From positions 248,001 to 312,000 of the forward strand of contig NZ_WSTB01000003.1 of the NCBI RefSeq assembly GCF_009789235.1: a stretch of 64,000 nt of DNA, written 5' to 3'. Position numbers and translations under genes: made by a program. The stretch's first letter is position 1, and each line of letters starts with the position of its first letter. Source of the DNA: Flavobacterium hydrocarbonoxydans. GTDB taxonomy: Bacteria > Bacteroidota > Bacteroidia > Flavobacteriales > Flavobacteriaceae. Under the pieces are notes generated by a model. The model did not search any database, was not told where the DNA came from, and saw only the letters and a program-made list of their open reading frames with translations. Shown piece after piece: positions 1 through 9,811 of this stretch.

Positions 1-1217
1 CCCTCATACGATGCCTCCACCATCAATCGGCCGTAGGCATTATGATAAAGCAAGTGCGAACCTTTAGGTAAATTTCCGCCTCCCTTATGTGGTGTATCGT
101 AAGGCATTGTACCCAAGCGTTTATCTTCCGGTAGTTCATTATCATTTACGGCAGGCTCATTCATGTCATTCCAGACACCATCAATACCGGTACTTAAATA
201 ATCTTTATACAATCCTGACCACCATTTTCTTGATTTTGGATCAGTAAAGTCAGGAAATACACAATCACCCGGCCATACTTTACCGTGGTATTCTTCTCCG
301 TCATTTTTCATTACCCAAACATCGTTTTGGGTTCCTGATTGATAAACGCTGTAATCCTTATCCACTTTTACTCCGGGGTCTATCATATAAACGGCCTTAA
401 AACCTTTTTTATGCAAATTATCATTTAAGACTTTTGGATTTGCAAATCGAATACTGTCGAATGTAAACACTCTGTATCCTTGCATATAATCAATATCCAT
501 CCAGATCACATCGCATGGGATTTTCTTCTCTCTGAACGTATCAGCTATTTCCATGACACGTTTTTCACTATCATAAGAAAATCTGCATTGGTGATATCCT
601 AAGGTCCATCTGGCAGGCAATTTAATCGTTCCTGTTAATTCAGAAAGTCCTTTTAGCACTTCCTGAGGCGATTTTCGGTCAATTATATATACTCTGAACA
701 AAGCACCTTCAGAATTATACATAATCTGATCCGAATTGGTTATCAACTCCGCTTTCCAGGTACTATCAAACAAAATCCCGAAAGCTGAACCGTCTTTGCG
801 AACGCCCATAACCCACGGATGCGTCTGGTACAGTCTTTTTCCGCCCTCTACGCTGTAGGCACCGGTATCGGTATTCCATAATTTTATAGACTGTCCGTTA
901 CGTAACAGCGGTCCGGTAACTTCTCCTCCACCATACAGACTTACATCACCTTCAAGTTTTAAAACGGCGCTTGCTTTGTTATTTTTTACTGTAAATTCAG
1001 GAATTAAGGACCAGTCAGCAGGAATTTTTCCTTTAGAAGAAACTTCTGCCGCCAAAATCAGGGACGGTGTTTTGTTTTTATCAAAACCTTTAGGAATAAA
1101 TTCTACTATTCGGTCTCCTACTGCTGTTTTTTTATGCAATGGAACTTCCTGAGCGGTAGATTTAACTATTCCTAGTAAAAAAATAAGGACTGAAAATGAT
1201 AGGGTTTTTAAATTCAT
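1..1217 (-). CDS. Glycoside hydrolase family 31 (alpha-glucosidase type), 3' end outside window
   Basis: The reading frame runs leftwards from an ATG at 1217 and is still open at base 1, so about 405 N-terminal residues are visible. It begins with a signal peptide (KTLSFSVLIFLLGIVKSTAQ), followed by the GH31 N-terminal beta-sandwich and the start of the barrel. Visible family signatures are DVIWMDIDYMQGYRVFTFD and the nucleophile motif WNDMNEP. GH31 enzymes are retaining alpha-glucosidases, alpha-xylosidases or related exo-acting enzymes; substrate cannot be read from this part. The next gene upstream, 128 bases away on the same strand, is a GH43. Together with the divergent HTCS they look like the edge of a polysaccharide utilization locus continuing to the left. 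Confidence 0.9.
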   Translation of the reverse strand, partial: MNLKTLSFSVLIFLLGIVKSTAQEVPLHKKTAVGDRIVEFIPKGFDKNKTPSLILAAEVSSKGKIPADWSLIPEFTVKNNKASAVLKLEGDVSLYGGGEVTGPLLRNGQSIKLWNTDTGAYSVEGGKRLYQTHPWVMGVRKDGSAFGILFDSTWKAELITNSDQIMYNSEGALFRVYIIDRKSPQEVLKGLSELTGTIKLPARWTLGYHQCRFSYDSEKRVMEIADTFREKKIPCDVIWMDIDYMQGYRVFTFDSIRFANPKVLNDNLHKKGFKAVYMIDPGVKVDKDYSVYQSGTQNDVWVMKNDGEEYHGKVWPGDCVFPDFTDPKSRKWWSGLYKDYLSTGIDGVWNDMNEPAVNDNELPEDKRLGTMPYDTPHKGGGNLPKGSHLLYHNAYGRLMVEASYE

Positions 1218-1345
1218 GTTAAAAACTTTACTGTTATGAAACGATTACAAATCAATATTGACAAATCTACTAAAACGATTTAGTATATTTTTAAAATTAA
1301 GTAACTTTTTTGTGTGTTTTTTGATAAAAACCTTATAGCTATCTG

Positions 1346-2395
1346 TTACATAGCTGGAATAACTAACGGAATTCCTTCAGACACCGGTTCTCCAATGATA
1401 GGATTTCCATTAGTATCCCATGTTAATTTTTGCATTCTCGGCGATCTTTGTACCCCACAGCCTTCTCCAGGGTTTGAATTTGCGTGGTATAAAATCCAGT
1501 CTTCTTTGCCATTTGGTGATTTAAAGAAGGAGTTGTGCCCCGGAGCATAAACTTTCGTTTTATCTGATTGTTGCAAAATAGGTTTGTCTGATTTTACCCA
1601 TGCTAAAGGATCCAGCAAATTATCTTTTCCTGTAAAAGTGAGTAAACCTAAACTGTAATTATCTGTCCAGCAGCCACTCGCTGAAAAAACAATAAATGCT
1701 TTCTTTTTATGGGTCAGAAACTGAGGCCCTTCATTTACGTTTACCTGAGCCGGATTTACATCATCGTGAAGGGCACCGTGCAATTCCCAGGCATTTGTTG
1801 GACTTGAAATTAAAACTCTGTCACCCTCAATCTGCGTAGGGCTTTTCATTTTGGCAATATAAATATTTTGCTGTCCGTTGGTATCGCCTTCCCATCCGGA
1901 CCAAATCATATACAATTGTTTTTTATAAGTAAAAACATTCCCATCAATAGCCCATTTATCGGTTTGTGCGGCAATTTTTCCTTTAAAAACCCATTCGCCC
2001 TCCATTGGGTTTTCAGCATCATTTTCTAAAACATACATTCGGTGCGTTTGGTTAGAACCATCGTCTGCGGCAAAATATACATACCATTTTCCATCAATAA
2101 AATGAAACTCAGGTGCCCAGACTTCAGCTGAATAGGCCGTATTTTTTGGTGCAGTCCAAATGATTTTCTTTTCTGCATTTTTTAGATCTGCCAAATTTTT
2201 GGTTTTCAAAAGAACCAAATGACTTTGCATGGTATGGGTATAGTAATAATAACCATTATGATAGGTACTGTAAGGATCTGCTCCATAATCCAGAAGAGGG
2301 TTGGTAAAGGTTTCCTGCGCGGATACAGTGTTGCTTACGATACAAAACAGAAGCAGTAATAGTGTTTTTTTTAACATGGAATTATTTTTTTTCAT
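1346..2395 (-). CDS. Glycoside hydrolase family 43 protein
   Basis: Secreted 349-residue five-bladed propeller enzyme of the arabinofuranosidase/xylosidase type. A signal peptide ending in VSAQ covers roughly residues 7-27. The three GH43 acidic residues can be placed: general base D40 in GADPY, pKa modulator D151 in AIDGNVF, and general acid E222 in VNEGPQF. The start used is the first ATG; a second ATG six codons later would give a more classical signal peptide and is equally possible. It lies just upstream of the GH31 gene on the same strand and diverges from an HTCS gene across 383 bases, so regulation by that HTCS is likely. Exact substrate is not readable; arabinose-containing glycans are the best guess from the family. 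Confidence 0.88.
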   Translation of the reverse strand: MKKNNSMLKKTLLLLLFCIVSNTVSAQETFTNPLLDYGADPYSTYHNGYYYYTHTMQSHLVLLKTKNLADLKNAEKKIIWTAPKNTAYSAEVWAPEFHFIDGKWYVYFAADDGSNQTHRMYVLENDAENPMEGEWVFKGKIAAQTDKWAIDGNVFTYKKQLYMIWSGWEGDTNGQQNIYIAKMKSPTQIEGDRVLISSPTNAWELHGALHDDVNPAQVNVNEGPQFLTHKKKAFIVFSASGCWTDNYSLGLLTFTGKDNLLDPLAWVKSDKPILQQSDKTKVYAPGHNSFFKSPNGKEDWILYHANSNPGEGCGVQRSPRMQKLTWDTNGNPIIGEPVSEGIPLVIPAM

Positions 2396-2778
2396 TTTTG
2401 TTATTTGTTGTTTTTTAAATCGCTTTTCGATTAGTCTTTACAATTAAAAAAAGATAACTTTTAAGATTTTCATTTTGTATTCTTAAAAATATAAGTAATA
2501 TTGCATCGCACTAAAGGCATATATTTTTAGGACTTTTAAAGTATTTTGGTTATTATTTTATTAATACTTTAAATTATATACTAAAAAAATATCATTTTAA
2601 TTTTTTGCCAAATTAGGGTAATGCTGACAAAATTTTAATCCCATTTTGTTTCACAATTATGTTCAAATGGTTCAAATCCTCTATAAATTCTGTGTAATTA
2701 GGCAATACAAATCAAAATGTGTACTTATGACACAATTGGAGAAGTTATTTTTATAAAAATTTAATTCAAAACATATAC
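2396..2778. other. Divergent intergenic region between GH43 and HTCS genes
   Basis: Very AT-rich, 383 bases, with no open frame worth calling. The only structure I see is a tandem 9-base repeat (TTCAAATGG then TTCAAATCC, 2662-2679), which could be half-sites for the neighbouring HTCS; that is a guess. No convincing TAnnTTTG promoter box was found on either strand. Confidence 0.4.
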
Positions 2779-5700
2779 ATGCAAAGTTTTTTTAAAATAG
2801 GGACATTATTTTGTCTCTTGTTTTTGTCAACTACCCTTTCTAGTCAGGAATATTATTTTAAGCATTATAAAGTAGAAAACGGAATGTCAAACAATTCTGT
2901 TTTGGCATCTATTCAGGACAAAGACGGATTTTTATGGTTTGGTACCAAAGATGGTTTGAATCGTTTTGATGGTTATCATTTCAAAACATTCCGAAGCGGG
3001 GCAAACCCAAAAACATCCTTAGGAATAAATTATATCCAGTCGCTTCATGAATTCAAAAATTATATTTGGGTAGGAACTGATAAAGGATTGTATTCGTATG
3101 ACAAAAAATTAGAGAAATTTACTTTTATAAACGAAGCCATTAATAATCGTATCAATGATATTGAAAATGATCAGAAGAATAATTTATGGTTCATTTCTAT
3201 TGGAACATTAATCAAATATAATGTTGATACCAAAGAAACCAAGATGTTCGATGGCAGAAATTCCTTTTATGCTACTTCTATTACTTGTGATAAAAATGGT
3301 GTAATTTGGGTTTCTTCTTACGATGATTTGTACCGCTATTCTGAAGCAACTCAAAGTTTTGATAAAATCAAGGTGCAGTTGCCTAACAGTACTTTCTCCA
3401 TATCCGTTATTTATTCGTTAGATGCTCATTCCGTTTTAATTGGCACCAGAGATCATGGCGTTTACCAATATGATGTTTCAACCGGAAGAACGTCTCCTTT
3501 TATTAACGGAACTGATAGGCCTATTTTTGTCAGACAATTTAAAAAAAAGAACGAAAACGAATTATGGATTGCCAGTGAATCCGGTGTTTCGATTTATGAT
3601 TTAAAAAACAAAACGACCAAAAATTTACGCAAAAGTGCCAGTGATCCCTACGCCATTTCAGATAATGCTGCTTATTGTATTACGATTGATAAAGAAAATG
3701 GGGTCTGGATCGGAACCTATTTTGGTGGCGTAAATTACCATCAGAAACAATACGATCAGTTTAAAAAATATTTTCCCCGTAAAAGCGAAAATGCCATCGT
3801 AGGAAGCGCCGTTCGTGAAATTCATAAAGATGATAAAGGAAATCTCTGGATTGGTACGGAAGATGCCGGAATAAATAAATTTAATCTAAAAACGAAGAAA
3901 TTTGTAAATTTTCAGCCAAACGGAACAAAATCTGGACTTTCTTTTTATAATATTCACGGCGTTTTACCCAGAAAAGATAAAATCTGGATAGGAACTTTTG
4001 AACACGGACTGGATGTAATGGATGCCAATTCCGGTCAAGTAATCAAACATTATGACCATACATCGAGTAATTTTAAAAGTGATTTCATTGTTACTTTTTA
4101 TGAAACTCCCGACAAGAAATTATACGTCGTTACCTCTGTGGGAATCTATTTGTATGATGAAATAAATGATAGTTTTAAAATTTGCGATTTTTTTTCCGAA
4201 AGCACTCATTTTACCTGCATGTTTAAAGACAAAAACGGTAATTTATGGGCAGGTTCCTATCGTGACGGATTGTTTTTCTACAATACAAAAACCAAGGAAA
4301 AAGTAGTTTACAGACATGATTTTAATAATGATAAAAGCATCAGTAATGATTTTATAACTTCTATTTTTCAGGACGAGCAAAACAACTTGTGGATCGCTAC
4401 CGAAAACGGCTTAAACCTTTTTGATTACCGAAAAAAAGAATTCAGAAAATTTACCACTAAAGATGGTTTTCCAAGCAACGTAATATATAGTATTTTACAG
4501 GATTCGAAACAGAATTTATGTATTACAACTTCAAAAGGATTGGTTAAATTTAATTATAAAACGAAGTCCGTTAAAATTTTTACGACTTCAAACGGATTAC
4601 TGAGTGATCAGTTTAATTACAGCTCGGCTTTTGAGGATTCTAATGGCGATATGTATTTTGGAAATCTCAACGGGATGATTAGTTTTAATCCAAAAAACTT
4701 TGGCACCTATAAATACAATGCTCCAATTTTTATCACAGGGCTTCAAATAAACAATCAGGATGTCATTGTAAATGAGGAAGATTCACCGCTGGATGAATCT
4801 ATTTCGTACATCAAAAAAATCACTTTAAAAAATCACCAGTCTAATTTTAATATTGATTTTGCTTCGTTAAGCTATACTGCCCCTGAACTTACGCAATATT
4901 GGTACAAATTAGACGGTATAAGCGATGACTGGGTTTATCTGAATAAAAACAATAAAGTATTTTTTACAGAACTTCCATCGGGAGACTATAAATTTAGAGT
5001 AAAATCATTAAGTGCCAACGGAATATGGAGCAAAGAAGCGACTATAAAAATTACCATTTCGCCTCCGTTCTGGGCAAGTAATTATGCGTTTTTTATTTAC
5101 TTTTTATTAATAGCAGGCTGTCTTTACTGGCTTCTACGCAGGTATCATGCCATGAATGTTAAGGAAAACAATCAAAAAATAGCAAACCTTAATAACGAGA
5201 AAGAAAAAGAAATCTATCACGCCAAAATTGAGTTTTTTACCAATGTCGCGCATGAAATCCGAACGCCTTTAACTTTAATCAAAAGTCCGCTGGAAAGTTT
5301 GCTGAAAAGGACTTACGAATCTCCGGAAATCATCCCGAATTTAACAATAATGGAGAAAAACACCTCTCGCCTGCTGAATTTGGTTAACGAATTACTGGAT
5401 TTCAGAAAGACAGAAATGGAAGGTTTGGGACTGACTTTTGTTGAAACCAATATATCGGTATTGGTCAGACAATTACAATCTGAATTTACTCCTTTGATTG
5501 AAGAAAAAAACATTCATTTGAAACTGGAATTAGGAGAAAAAAATATTTATGCTTTTGTTGATGAAGAAGCCATTAGAAAAATTCTGAGTAATCTAATCAG
5601 TAATGCTATAAAATACGCCGAAAAGGAAGTAATTATTACCATGTTTAGAGATGAAACTTCTCTGGAATTTATCGTAAAGAATGATGGAAATTTAATTCCA

Positions 5701-6732
5701 AAAGGTCTTAAAAGTAAAATTTTCGAACCTTTTTTCAGAATTTTGGGTTCGGGAACGCAAACGGGTACCGGAATTGGTTTGTCACTCGCCCATTCGTTGA
5801 CGGAATTACACAACGGGACTTTGAAATTGCAGTTTTTAGACGATACGATGAATACGTTTGTTTTGCAGCTGCCGCTTCGTCAGGAAAGTGAATTTCATCT
5901 GTATAAAGATATTTCCGAAACAGCCGTCAAAGAAAGCAATGAAGAATTCGAAAATGAAATCATTGCCAAAAACACCAAAACACAAATACTGATTGTCGAG
6001 GATAATCTGGAGCTGCTTAATTTTATGAGCAAAGAACTCGGAAAAGAATATAGAATTTTTAAAGCCACCAACGGCGAAGAAGCCCTAAAAGTAATTCATA
6101 ACGAAACCATACATATTGTAATCAGCGATATTACGATGCCTGTTATGGATGGAATTGAATTGTGCGACCGTATTAAATCGAATATTGAAACGAGTCATAT
6201 TCCGGTCATTTTACTCACAGCACTGAGTGCGATACAATCCAGAATTCAGGGATTAGAATCGGGTGCTGATGCGTATATTTCCAAACCATTTTCGATGGAT
6301 TTTATTTTGGCTCAAATCGATAATTTATTAGCCAATAGACGCCACGTGATGGAATATTACGCCAATTCGCCTTTGTCACACCTAAAATCGATTGCTCATA
6401 ATAAAATAGATGAAGAGTTCATAAAAAAACTAGAGGCTATCATAGATCAGAATATGGCGGATACCAATTTAAGTGTCGAATCGTTAGCTGATATTCTGCA
6501 CATGAGCCGCTCTACTTTATACCGAAAAATAAAGGATATTTCTAATTTAAGTCCAAACGAACTGATAAACAATGCCCGTTTGAAAAAAGCTGCCGAATTA
6601 TTGCTTTCCGGTAAATACAAAGTCTATGAAATTTCTGAAATAGTGGGTTATAATTCGCAATCCAGCTTCAGCCGAAACTTTCAGAAAAGCTTTTCGATGT
6701 CGCCTTCAGAGTTTATTAATAATGGAAATTAG
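2779..6732 (+). CDS. Hybrid two-component system sensor/regulator (HTCS)
   Basis: One-protein signalling chain of 1317 residues, the usual HTCS length. In order: signal peptide, periplasmic two-component-regulator propeller repeats (about residues 25-660, with many LWFGT/LWIGT-type blade motifs), a Y_Y_Y domain (about 690-755), a membrane helix near 770-790, a histidine kinase with phospho-acceptor H825 (NVAHEIRTPL), ATPase N box (NLISNAIKYA) and G box (GTGIGLSLAH), a receiver with phospho-acceptor D1117 (ISDITMPVMDG), and a C-terminal AraC-type DNA-binding domain (about 1217-1317). Such proteins sense oligosaccharides in the periplasm and activate a nearby glycan locus. The divergent GH43 and GH31 genes are the obvious targets. 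All catalytic residues are present. Confidence 0.95.
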   Translation: MQSFFKIGTLFCLLFLSTTLSSQEYYFKHYKVENGMSNNSVLASIQDKDGFLWFGTKDGLNRFDGYHFKTFRSGANPKTSLGINYIQSLHEFKNYIWVGTDKGLYSYDKKLEKFTFINEAINNRINDIENDQKNNLWFISIGTLIKYNVDTKETKMFDGRNSFYATSITCDKNGVIWVSSYDDLYRYSEATQSFDKIKVQLPNSTFSISVIYSLDAHSVLIGTRDHGVYQYDVSTGRTSPFINGTDRPIFVRQFKKKNENELWIASESGVSIYDLKNKTTKNLRKSASDPYAISDNAAYCITIDKENGVWIGTYFGGVNYHQKQYDQFKKYFPRKSENAIVGSAVREIHKDDKGNLWIGTEDAGINKFNLKTKKFVNFQPNGTKSGLSFYNIHGVLPRKDKIWIGTFEHGLDVMDANSGQVIKHYDHTSSNFKSDFIVTFYETPDKKLYVVTSVGIYLYDEINDSFKICDFFSESTHFTCMFKDKNGNLWAGSYRDGLFFYNTKTKEKVVYRHDFNNDKSISNDFITSIFQDEQNNLWIATENGLNLFDYRKKEFRKFTTKDGFPSNVIYSILQDSKQNLCITTSKGLVKFNYKTKSVKIFTTSNGLLSDQFNYSSAFEDSNGDMYFGNLNGMISFNPKNFGTYKYNAPIFITGLQINNQDVIVNEEDSPLDESISYIKKITLKNHQSNFNIDFASLSYTAPELTQYWYKLDGISDDWVYLNKNNKVFFTELPSGDYKFRVKSLSANGIWSKEATIKITISPPFWASNYAFFIYFLLIAGCLYWLLRRYHAMNVKENNQKIANLNNEKEKEIYHAKIEFFTNVAHEIRTPLTLIKSPLESLLKRTYESPEIIPNLTIMEKNTSRLLNLVNELLDFRKTEMEGLGLTFVETNISVLVRQLQSEFTPLIEEKNIHLKLELGEKNIYAFVDEEAIRKILSNLISNAIKYAEKEVIITMFRDETSLEFIVKNDGNLIPKGLKSKIFEPFFRILGSGTQTGTGIGLSLAHSLTELHNGTLKLQFLDDTMNTFVLQLPLRQESEFHLYKDISETAVKESNEEFENEIIAKNTKTQILIVEDNLELLNFMSKELGKEYRIFKATNGEEALKVIHNETIHIVISDITMPVMDGIELCDRIKSNIETSHIPVILLTALSAIQSRIQGLESGADAYISKPFSMDFILAQIDNLLANRRHVMEYYANSPLSHLKSIAHNKIDEEFIKKLEAIIDQNMADTNLSVESLADILHMSRSTLYRKIKDISNLSPNELINNARLKKAAELLLSGKYKVYEISEIVGYNSQSSFSRNFQKSFSMSPSEFINNGN

Positions 6733-6805
6733 GAAAAATACGTCAAAACGAATGCGTTAACCATTAAAAAAATCACTATTTTTAACAGACAATCATTCTG
6801 TTACT

Positions 6806-8413
6806 ATGGCCGATAAATCACAACTCCGAAGTTCCATTTTCAGACATCTGGACGGATTAGCTGTTGCTCCTGTAGCAATAGCGCTGAAAAAATATGACGT
6901 TTTAGATTTTATTCTGAATAAAAAAAAACTGCAGCTATCTGAACTTGTATCTGTTTTTAAAACAAATGAAGGCTATCTGAATGTAGGCTTGAGGATTTTG
7001 GCTTCGCAGGGTTTTCTGGAGTATGAAGTCGATAATCAGACACAGGAAATTACAATTTCGGTAAATGAAAAAACTGAAATTGCCTTTTCTATGTTCTATC
7101 TCTACGAAGATGTTGTGGAATTGCTTCAATTTTCCATCCAATTCCATCCACGACAATTTGAAGAGGCTCCTTTTGAAAAACTCAATCTTATTTTTGAAAA
7201 ATATAAAAATAAATACGGACTCAAACCCTCAGAAGATATACTGAAAAATACGCTTCAGGAGCAGATTTTAAAACATATAGAGGGTTATTTGATAGGTCCC
7301 ACAATAGTACGTCTTGCAATGAACGGAATGTTTCATAAATATTTTATGGAGACTTCTTTCAGGCCTGAAGAGTTTCATAAATCACCGGAAAATTTTAAAA
7401 AAATATTAGACTTTTTTGTGCATCTTGAATGGTTTCTCGAAAAAAGCGGTAATTATCAATTTACCGAAGTAGGTTTATTTTTTGCTAAGAGAGCCAGTGC
7501 CTATGGCGTTACGGTTTCTTATTTGCCAACATTTGCCAGAATTGAAGAATTAATTTTTGGTGATCCCGAAGTTTTAAGAATGATAGCTGATGGCGAAAAC
7601 GAAATTCATGTGGATCGTGAAATGAACGTATGGGGAAGCGGCGGTGCACACGATACCTATTTTAAAGTGATTGATGAAATTATCGTTAAGCTCTTTAATC
7701 TGCCAATTGAAGAACAGCCAAAAGGAATCCTGGATATGGGTTGTGGTAACGGTGCTTTCCTCCAACACATTTTTGAAGTCATTGACAGACAAACTTTAAG
7801 AGGAAAAATGCTGGATGAATATCCGTTATTTCTGGTGGGTGCCGATTACAATCAAGCCGCACTTAAAGTAACCAGAGCAAATCTTATAAAGGCTGATATT
7901 TGGGCAAAGGTAATTTGGGGAGATATTGGAAGACCCGATTTGCTTTCGAATGATTTAAAGGAAAATTACAATATAGACCTGAAAGATTTACTTAACGTGA
8001 GAACCTTTCTGGATCATAACCGAATTTGGGAAGATCCGCAACACATCGACAAAAACAGAATTAGTAATTCTACCGGCGCATTTGCTTACAGAGGAAAAAG
8101 AATTAGTAATAATCTGGTAGAAGATAATCTCCTGGAACATTTACAAAAATGGTCGCCTTATGTACGTAAATTCGGTTTGCTTCTGATTGAATTACACACT
8201 ATCAATCCAAAACTGGCTGCAGGTAATTTAGGAAAAACGCCCGCAACAGCTTATGATGCCACACATGGTTTTTCTGATCAGTATATTGTAGAGATTGATG
8301 TATTTAATACTGTTGCTGCTCAGGCCGGATTATTTCCTGATAAAACATTTTTTAAACGATTTCCAGATGCTGATATCGCCACGGTAAGTATTAATTTACT
8401 GAAAGGAAGCTAA
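6806..8413 (+). CDS. SAM-dependent methyltransferase resembling AprA-type enzymes
   Basis: 535-residue soluble protein starting 73 bases after the HTCS gene on the same strand. The N-terminal half looks like two helical, winged-helix-like blocks (about 10-110 and 150-250), as in dimerising small-molecule methyltransferases. The C-terminal half has the SAM-binding motif I, LDMGCGNGAFL (about residues 309-319). Further on are FLDHNR, a LLIELHT strand and ATHGFSDQY. The last three resemble, from memory, the metal-dependent methyltransferases found as AprA-like domains or stand-alone proteins in polyketide pathways, where a His and a Gln of such a segment bind iron; this is recollection, not alignment. 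No polyketide genes are nearby, so the substrate is unknown. A bidirectional terminator follows. Confidence 0.65.
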   Translation: MADKSQLRSSIFRHLDGLAVAPVAIALKKYDVLDFILNKKKLQLSELVSVFKTNEGYLNVGLRILASQGFLEYEVDNQTQEITISVNEKTEIAFSMFYLYEDVVELLQFSIQFHPRQFEEAPFEKLNLIFEKYKNKYGLKPSEDILKNTLQEQILKHIEGYLIGPTIVRLAMNGMFHKYFMETSFRPEEFHKSPENFKKILDFFVHLEWFLEKSGNYQFTEVGLFFAKRASAYGVTVSYLPTFARIEELIFGDPEVLRMIADGENEIHVDREMNVWGSGGAHDTYFKVIDEIIVKLFNLPIEEQPKGILDMGCGNGAFLQHIFEVIDRQTLRGKMLDEYPLFLVGADYNQAALKVTRANLIKADIWAKVIWGDIGRPDLLSNDLKENYNIDLKDLLNVRTFLDHNRIWEDPQHIDKNRISNSTGAFAYRGKRISNNLVEDNLLEHLQKWSPYVRKFGLLLIELHTINPKLAAGNLGKTPATAYDATHGFSDQYIVEIDVFNTVAAQAGLFPDKTFFKRFPDADIATVSINLLKGS

Positions 8414-8457
8414 ATTAAAAACTTAATCAATTATTAAAACCGATTTTCACCCATAAA

Positions 8458-8491
8458 AAAACCTCCAAAATCTAAAGACTTTGGAGGTTTT
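8458..8491. terminator. Bidirectional intrinsic terminator
   Basis: Perfect 12-bp stem, AAAACCTCCAAA at 8458-8469 and its complement at 8480-8491, with a 10-base loop and A/T runs on both sides. It sits between the convergent methyltransferase and the following minus-strand gene, so it can serve both. Confidence 0.85.
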
Positions 8492-8510
8492 AAAATATTC
8501 TGTAATCGAA

Positions 8511-8963
8511 TTACATTTCATTCAAGTCATTGAATTCGTGTAATGATTTTAATGTTCCTTCGTAAAATAAAATCGCTGCAATCAGATTTCCTTTATCTGA
8601 GTAAGGCATCATTTTTCTTTGAAAATCAACTGTTGTATCTAAAAATGTAGAAGTTCCAATAGCCTGAGCATCTAATACTTTTTTGTGTTCGTTGTCGTCT
8701 GGAATACCCAAATCTGCCATTGTAACACCTGGTTTAGTAACCAAAGCGATGTAAGGTAAAGTCTTAACTAAAACTTTGATACGCTCAATGTATAATTCCA
8801 AAAGTTCTCCTTTTTGCATACCACTCAATTCTTTTTGATCATGGTATTTGCGAATTAGAGCTGTTGTGCTGATAATACTTCTTGGTGCATTTTTTGCCTG
8901 TGCAGAAATAGCACCAGTTGTCAAGAAGAAAAGGATACTTAATAAAATAATGTTGCTCTTCAT
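8511..8963 (-). CDS. Exported protein of unknown function
   Basis: 150 residues, starting with a clear signal peptide (ILLSILFFLTTGAISAQA, cleavage near residue 22). The remainder is helical and carries no motif I recognise. It has no cysteines in the mature part and no lipobox, so a soluble periplasmic or secreted protein is likely. It is monocistronic: a terminator lies just downstream, and a strong Bacteroidota-type promoter precedes it with a leader of about 23 bases. The good promoter suggests it is expressed at a high level during growth; function unknown. Confidence 0.75.
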   Translation of the reverse strand: MKSNIILLSILFFLTTGAISAQAKNAPRSIISTTALIRKYHDQKELSGMQKGELLELYIERIKVLVKTLPYIALVTKPGVTMADLGIPDDNEHKKVLDAQAIGTSTFLDTTVDFQRKMMPYSDKGNLIAAILFYEGTLKSLHEFNDLNEM

Positions 8964-8992
8964 TTTTTTAGTGTAATTGGTTGTTAGTGAAG

Positions 8993-9022
8993 CAAAAATA
9001 TATAAATTAACTTAAATTGCAA
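8993..9022 (-). promoter_or_regulatory. Bacteroidota sigma-ABfr-type promoter for the exported protein at 8511-8963
   Basis: Read on the minus strand: TTG (9022-9020), a 19-base spacer, then TATTTTTG (9000-8993). This matches the Flavobacterium/Bacteroides consensus TTG-N19-TAnnTTTG exactly. Transcription should begin near 8986, about 23 bases before the ATG at 8963. Confidence 0.7.
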
Positions 9023-9175
9023 CTTTATTGATTTCTTTTTTTAAATATAATTATCAATAACATAATACCGAATCGTTATTGTAAGCAAAAAACCACAATC
9101 AATATTTAAAAAGCACTATTACTTGTACTCCTTTTTTTAGGTATTAAAAATTAAGGAATACTTTTGAGCTTCTTC

Positions 9176-9811
9176 TTATGACTTAATTATTCTAAAACGT
9201 CCCGGATATTTTATCCATATACTTTTTTTATTTCCGTAATAGTCCATAAAATCTTCGCATACAAAAACGGCATGTGCTGTTGACCACGCTACAACGCCAC
9301 AAAATTCACTTCCTGATTCACGTTTCAGTTTTTGTATTTCTTTACCTTCTTTGAATCCTAAATACTTATAAATAGTTGGCGTATATACTTCGCCATCTTC
9401 TAAATCCTCTAAGGCTTTGTCAAAAGTGGCTTTCTTATCTATAATTTGCTTGTATTTTGCCATCACTGCATAGGTCAGGACTGCATATTCCGTTATTCTC
9501 TCGCTTTCGCAATTGTCTTTAATAAAAACAAAATCAGCAGAAAATTTTGCTTTATCCAACTCCTCTTTGTTCAGATTAAATGAAGCATTATTTTTTAAAG
9601 TTATTTTATATAAACTATCGCTTAATATTTCTGTAACAAATAGATTATCTAATCCGTAAACATTTAAAGAAGCTTTAATAAATGCTATGGAAGAACAATT
9701 TGTACGCTCTCCTTGTTTGAAACTTTCGAAAATTTTGTCCGAACTCAATTGCGAGTACGAGTTGGAACTGACGAACATTAAAAATAAAAGTATTGAAGTA
9801 ACAGATTTCAT
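9176..9811 (-). CDS. Exported protein with possible papain-like Cys/His pair
   Basis: 211 residues with a signal peptide ending near residue 20 (SNSYSQ). I do not recognise the family. The layout recalls bacterial papain-fold proteins (C39/transglutaminase-like): a Cys early in the mature part, C39 in ERTNCSSIAFIKA at the start of a helix, and a His near the end, H180 in WSTAHAVFV, followed by acidic D187/D190. The spacing and the Asn-Cys-Ser start fit a cysteine hydrolase, but no alignment was made, so this is inference. A possible minus-strand TAnnTTTG box (CAAATCTA on the plus strand, 9869-9876) lies about 60 bases upstream without a clear -33 partner. It stands alone between unrelated genes. 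Confidence 0.7.
   Translation of the reverse strand: MKSVTSILLFLMFVSSNSYSQLSSDKIFESFKQGERTNCSSIAFIKASLNVYGLDNLFVTEILSDSLYKITLKNNASFNLNKEELDKAKFSADFVFIKDNCESERITEYAVLTYAVMAKYKQIIDKKATFDKALEDLEDGEVYTPTIYKYLGFKEGKEIQKLKRESGSEFCGVVAWSTAHAVFVCEDFMDYYGNKKSIWIKYPGRFRIIKS

Noticed and set aside
1314..1550. Plus-strand open frame opposite the GH43 gene
   Set aside because: Antisense shadow of a well-supported enzyme gene.
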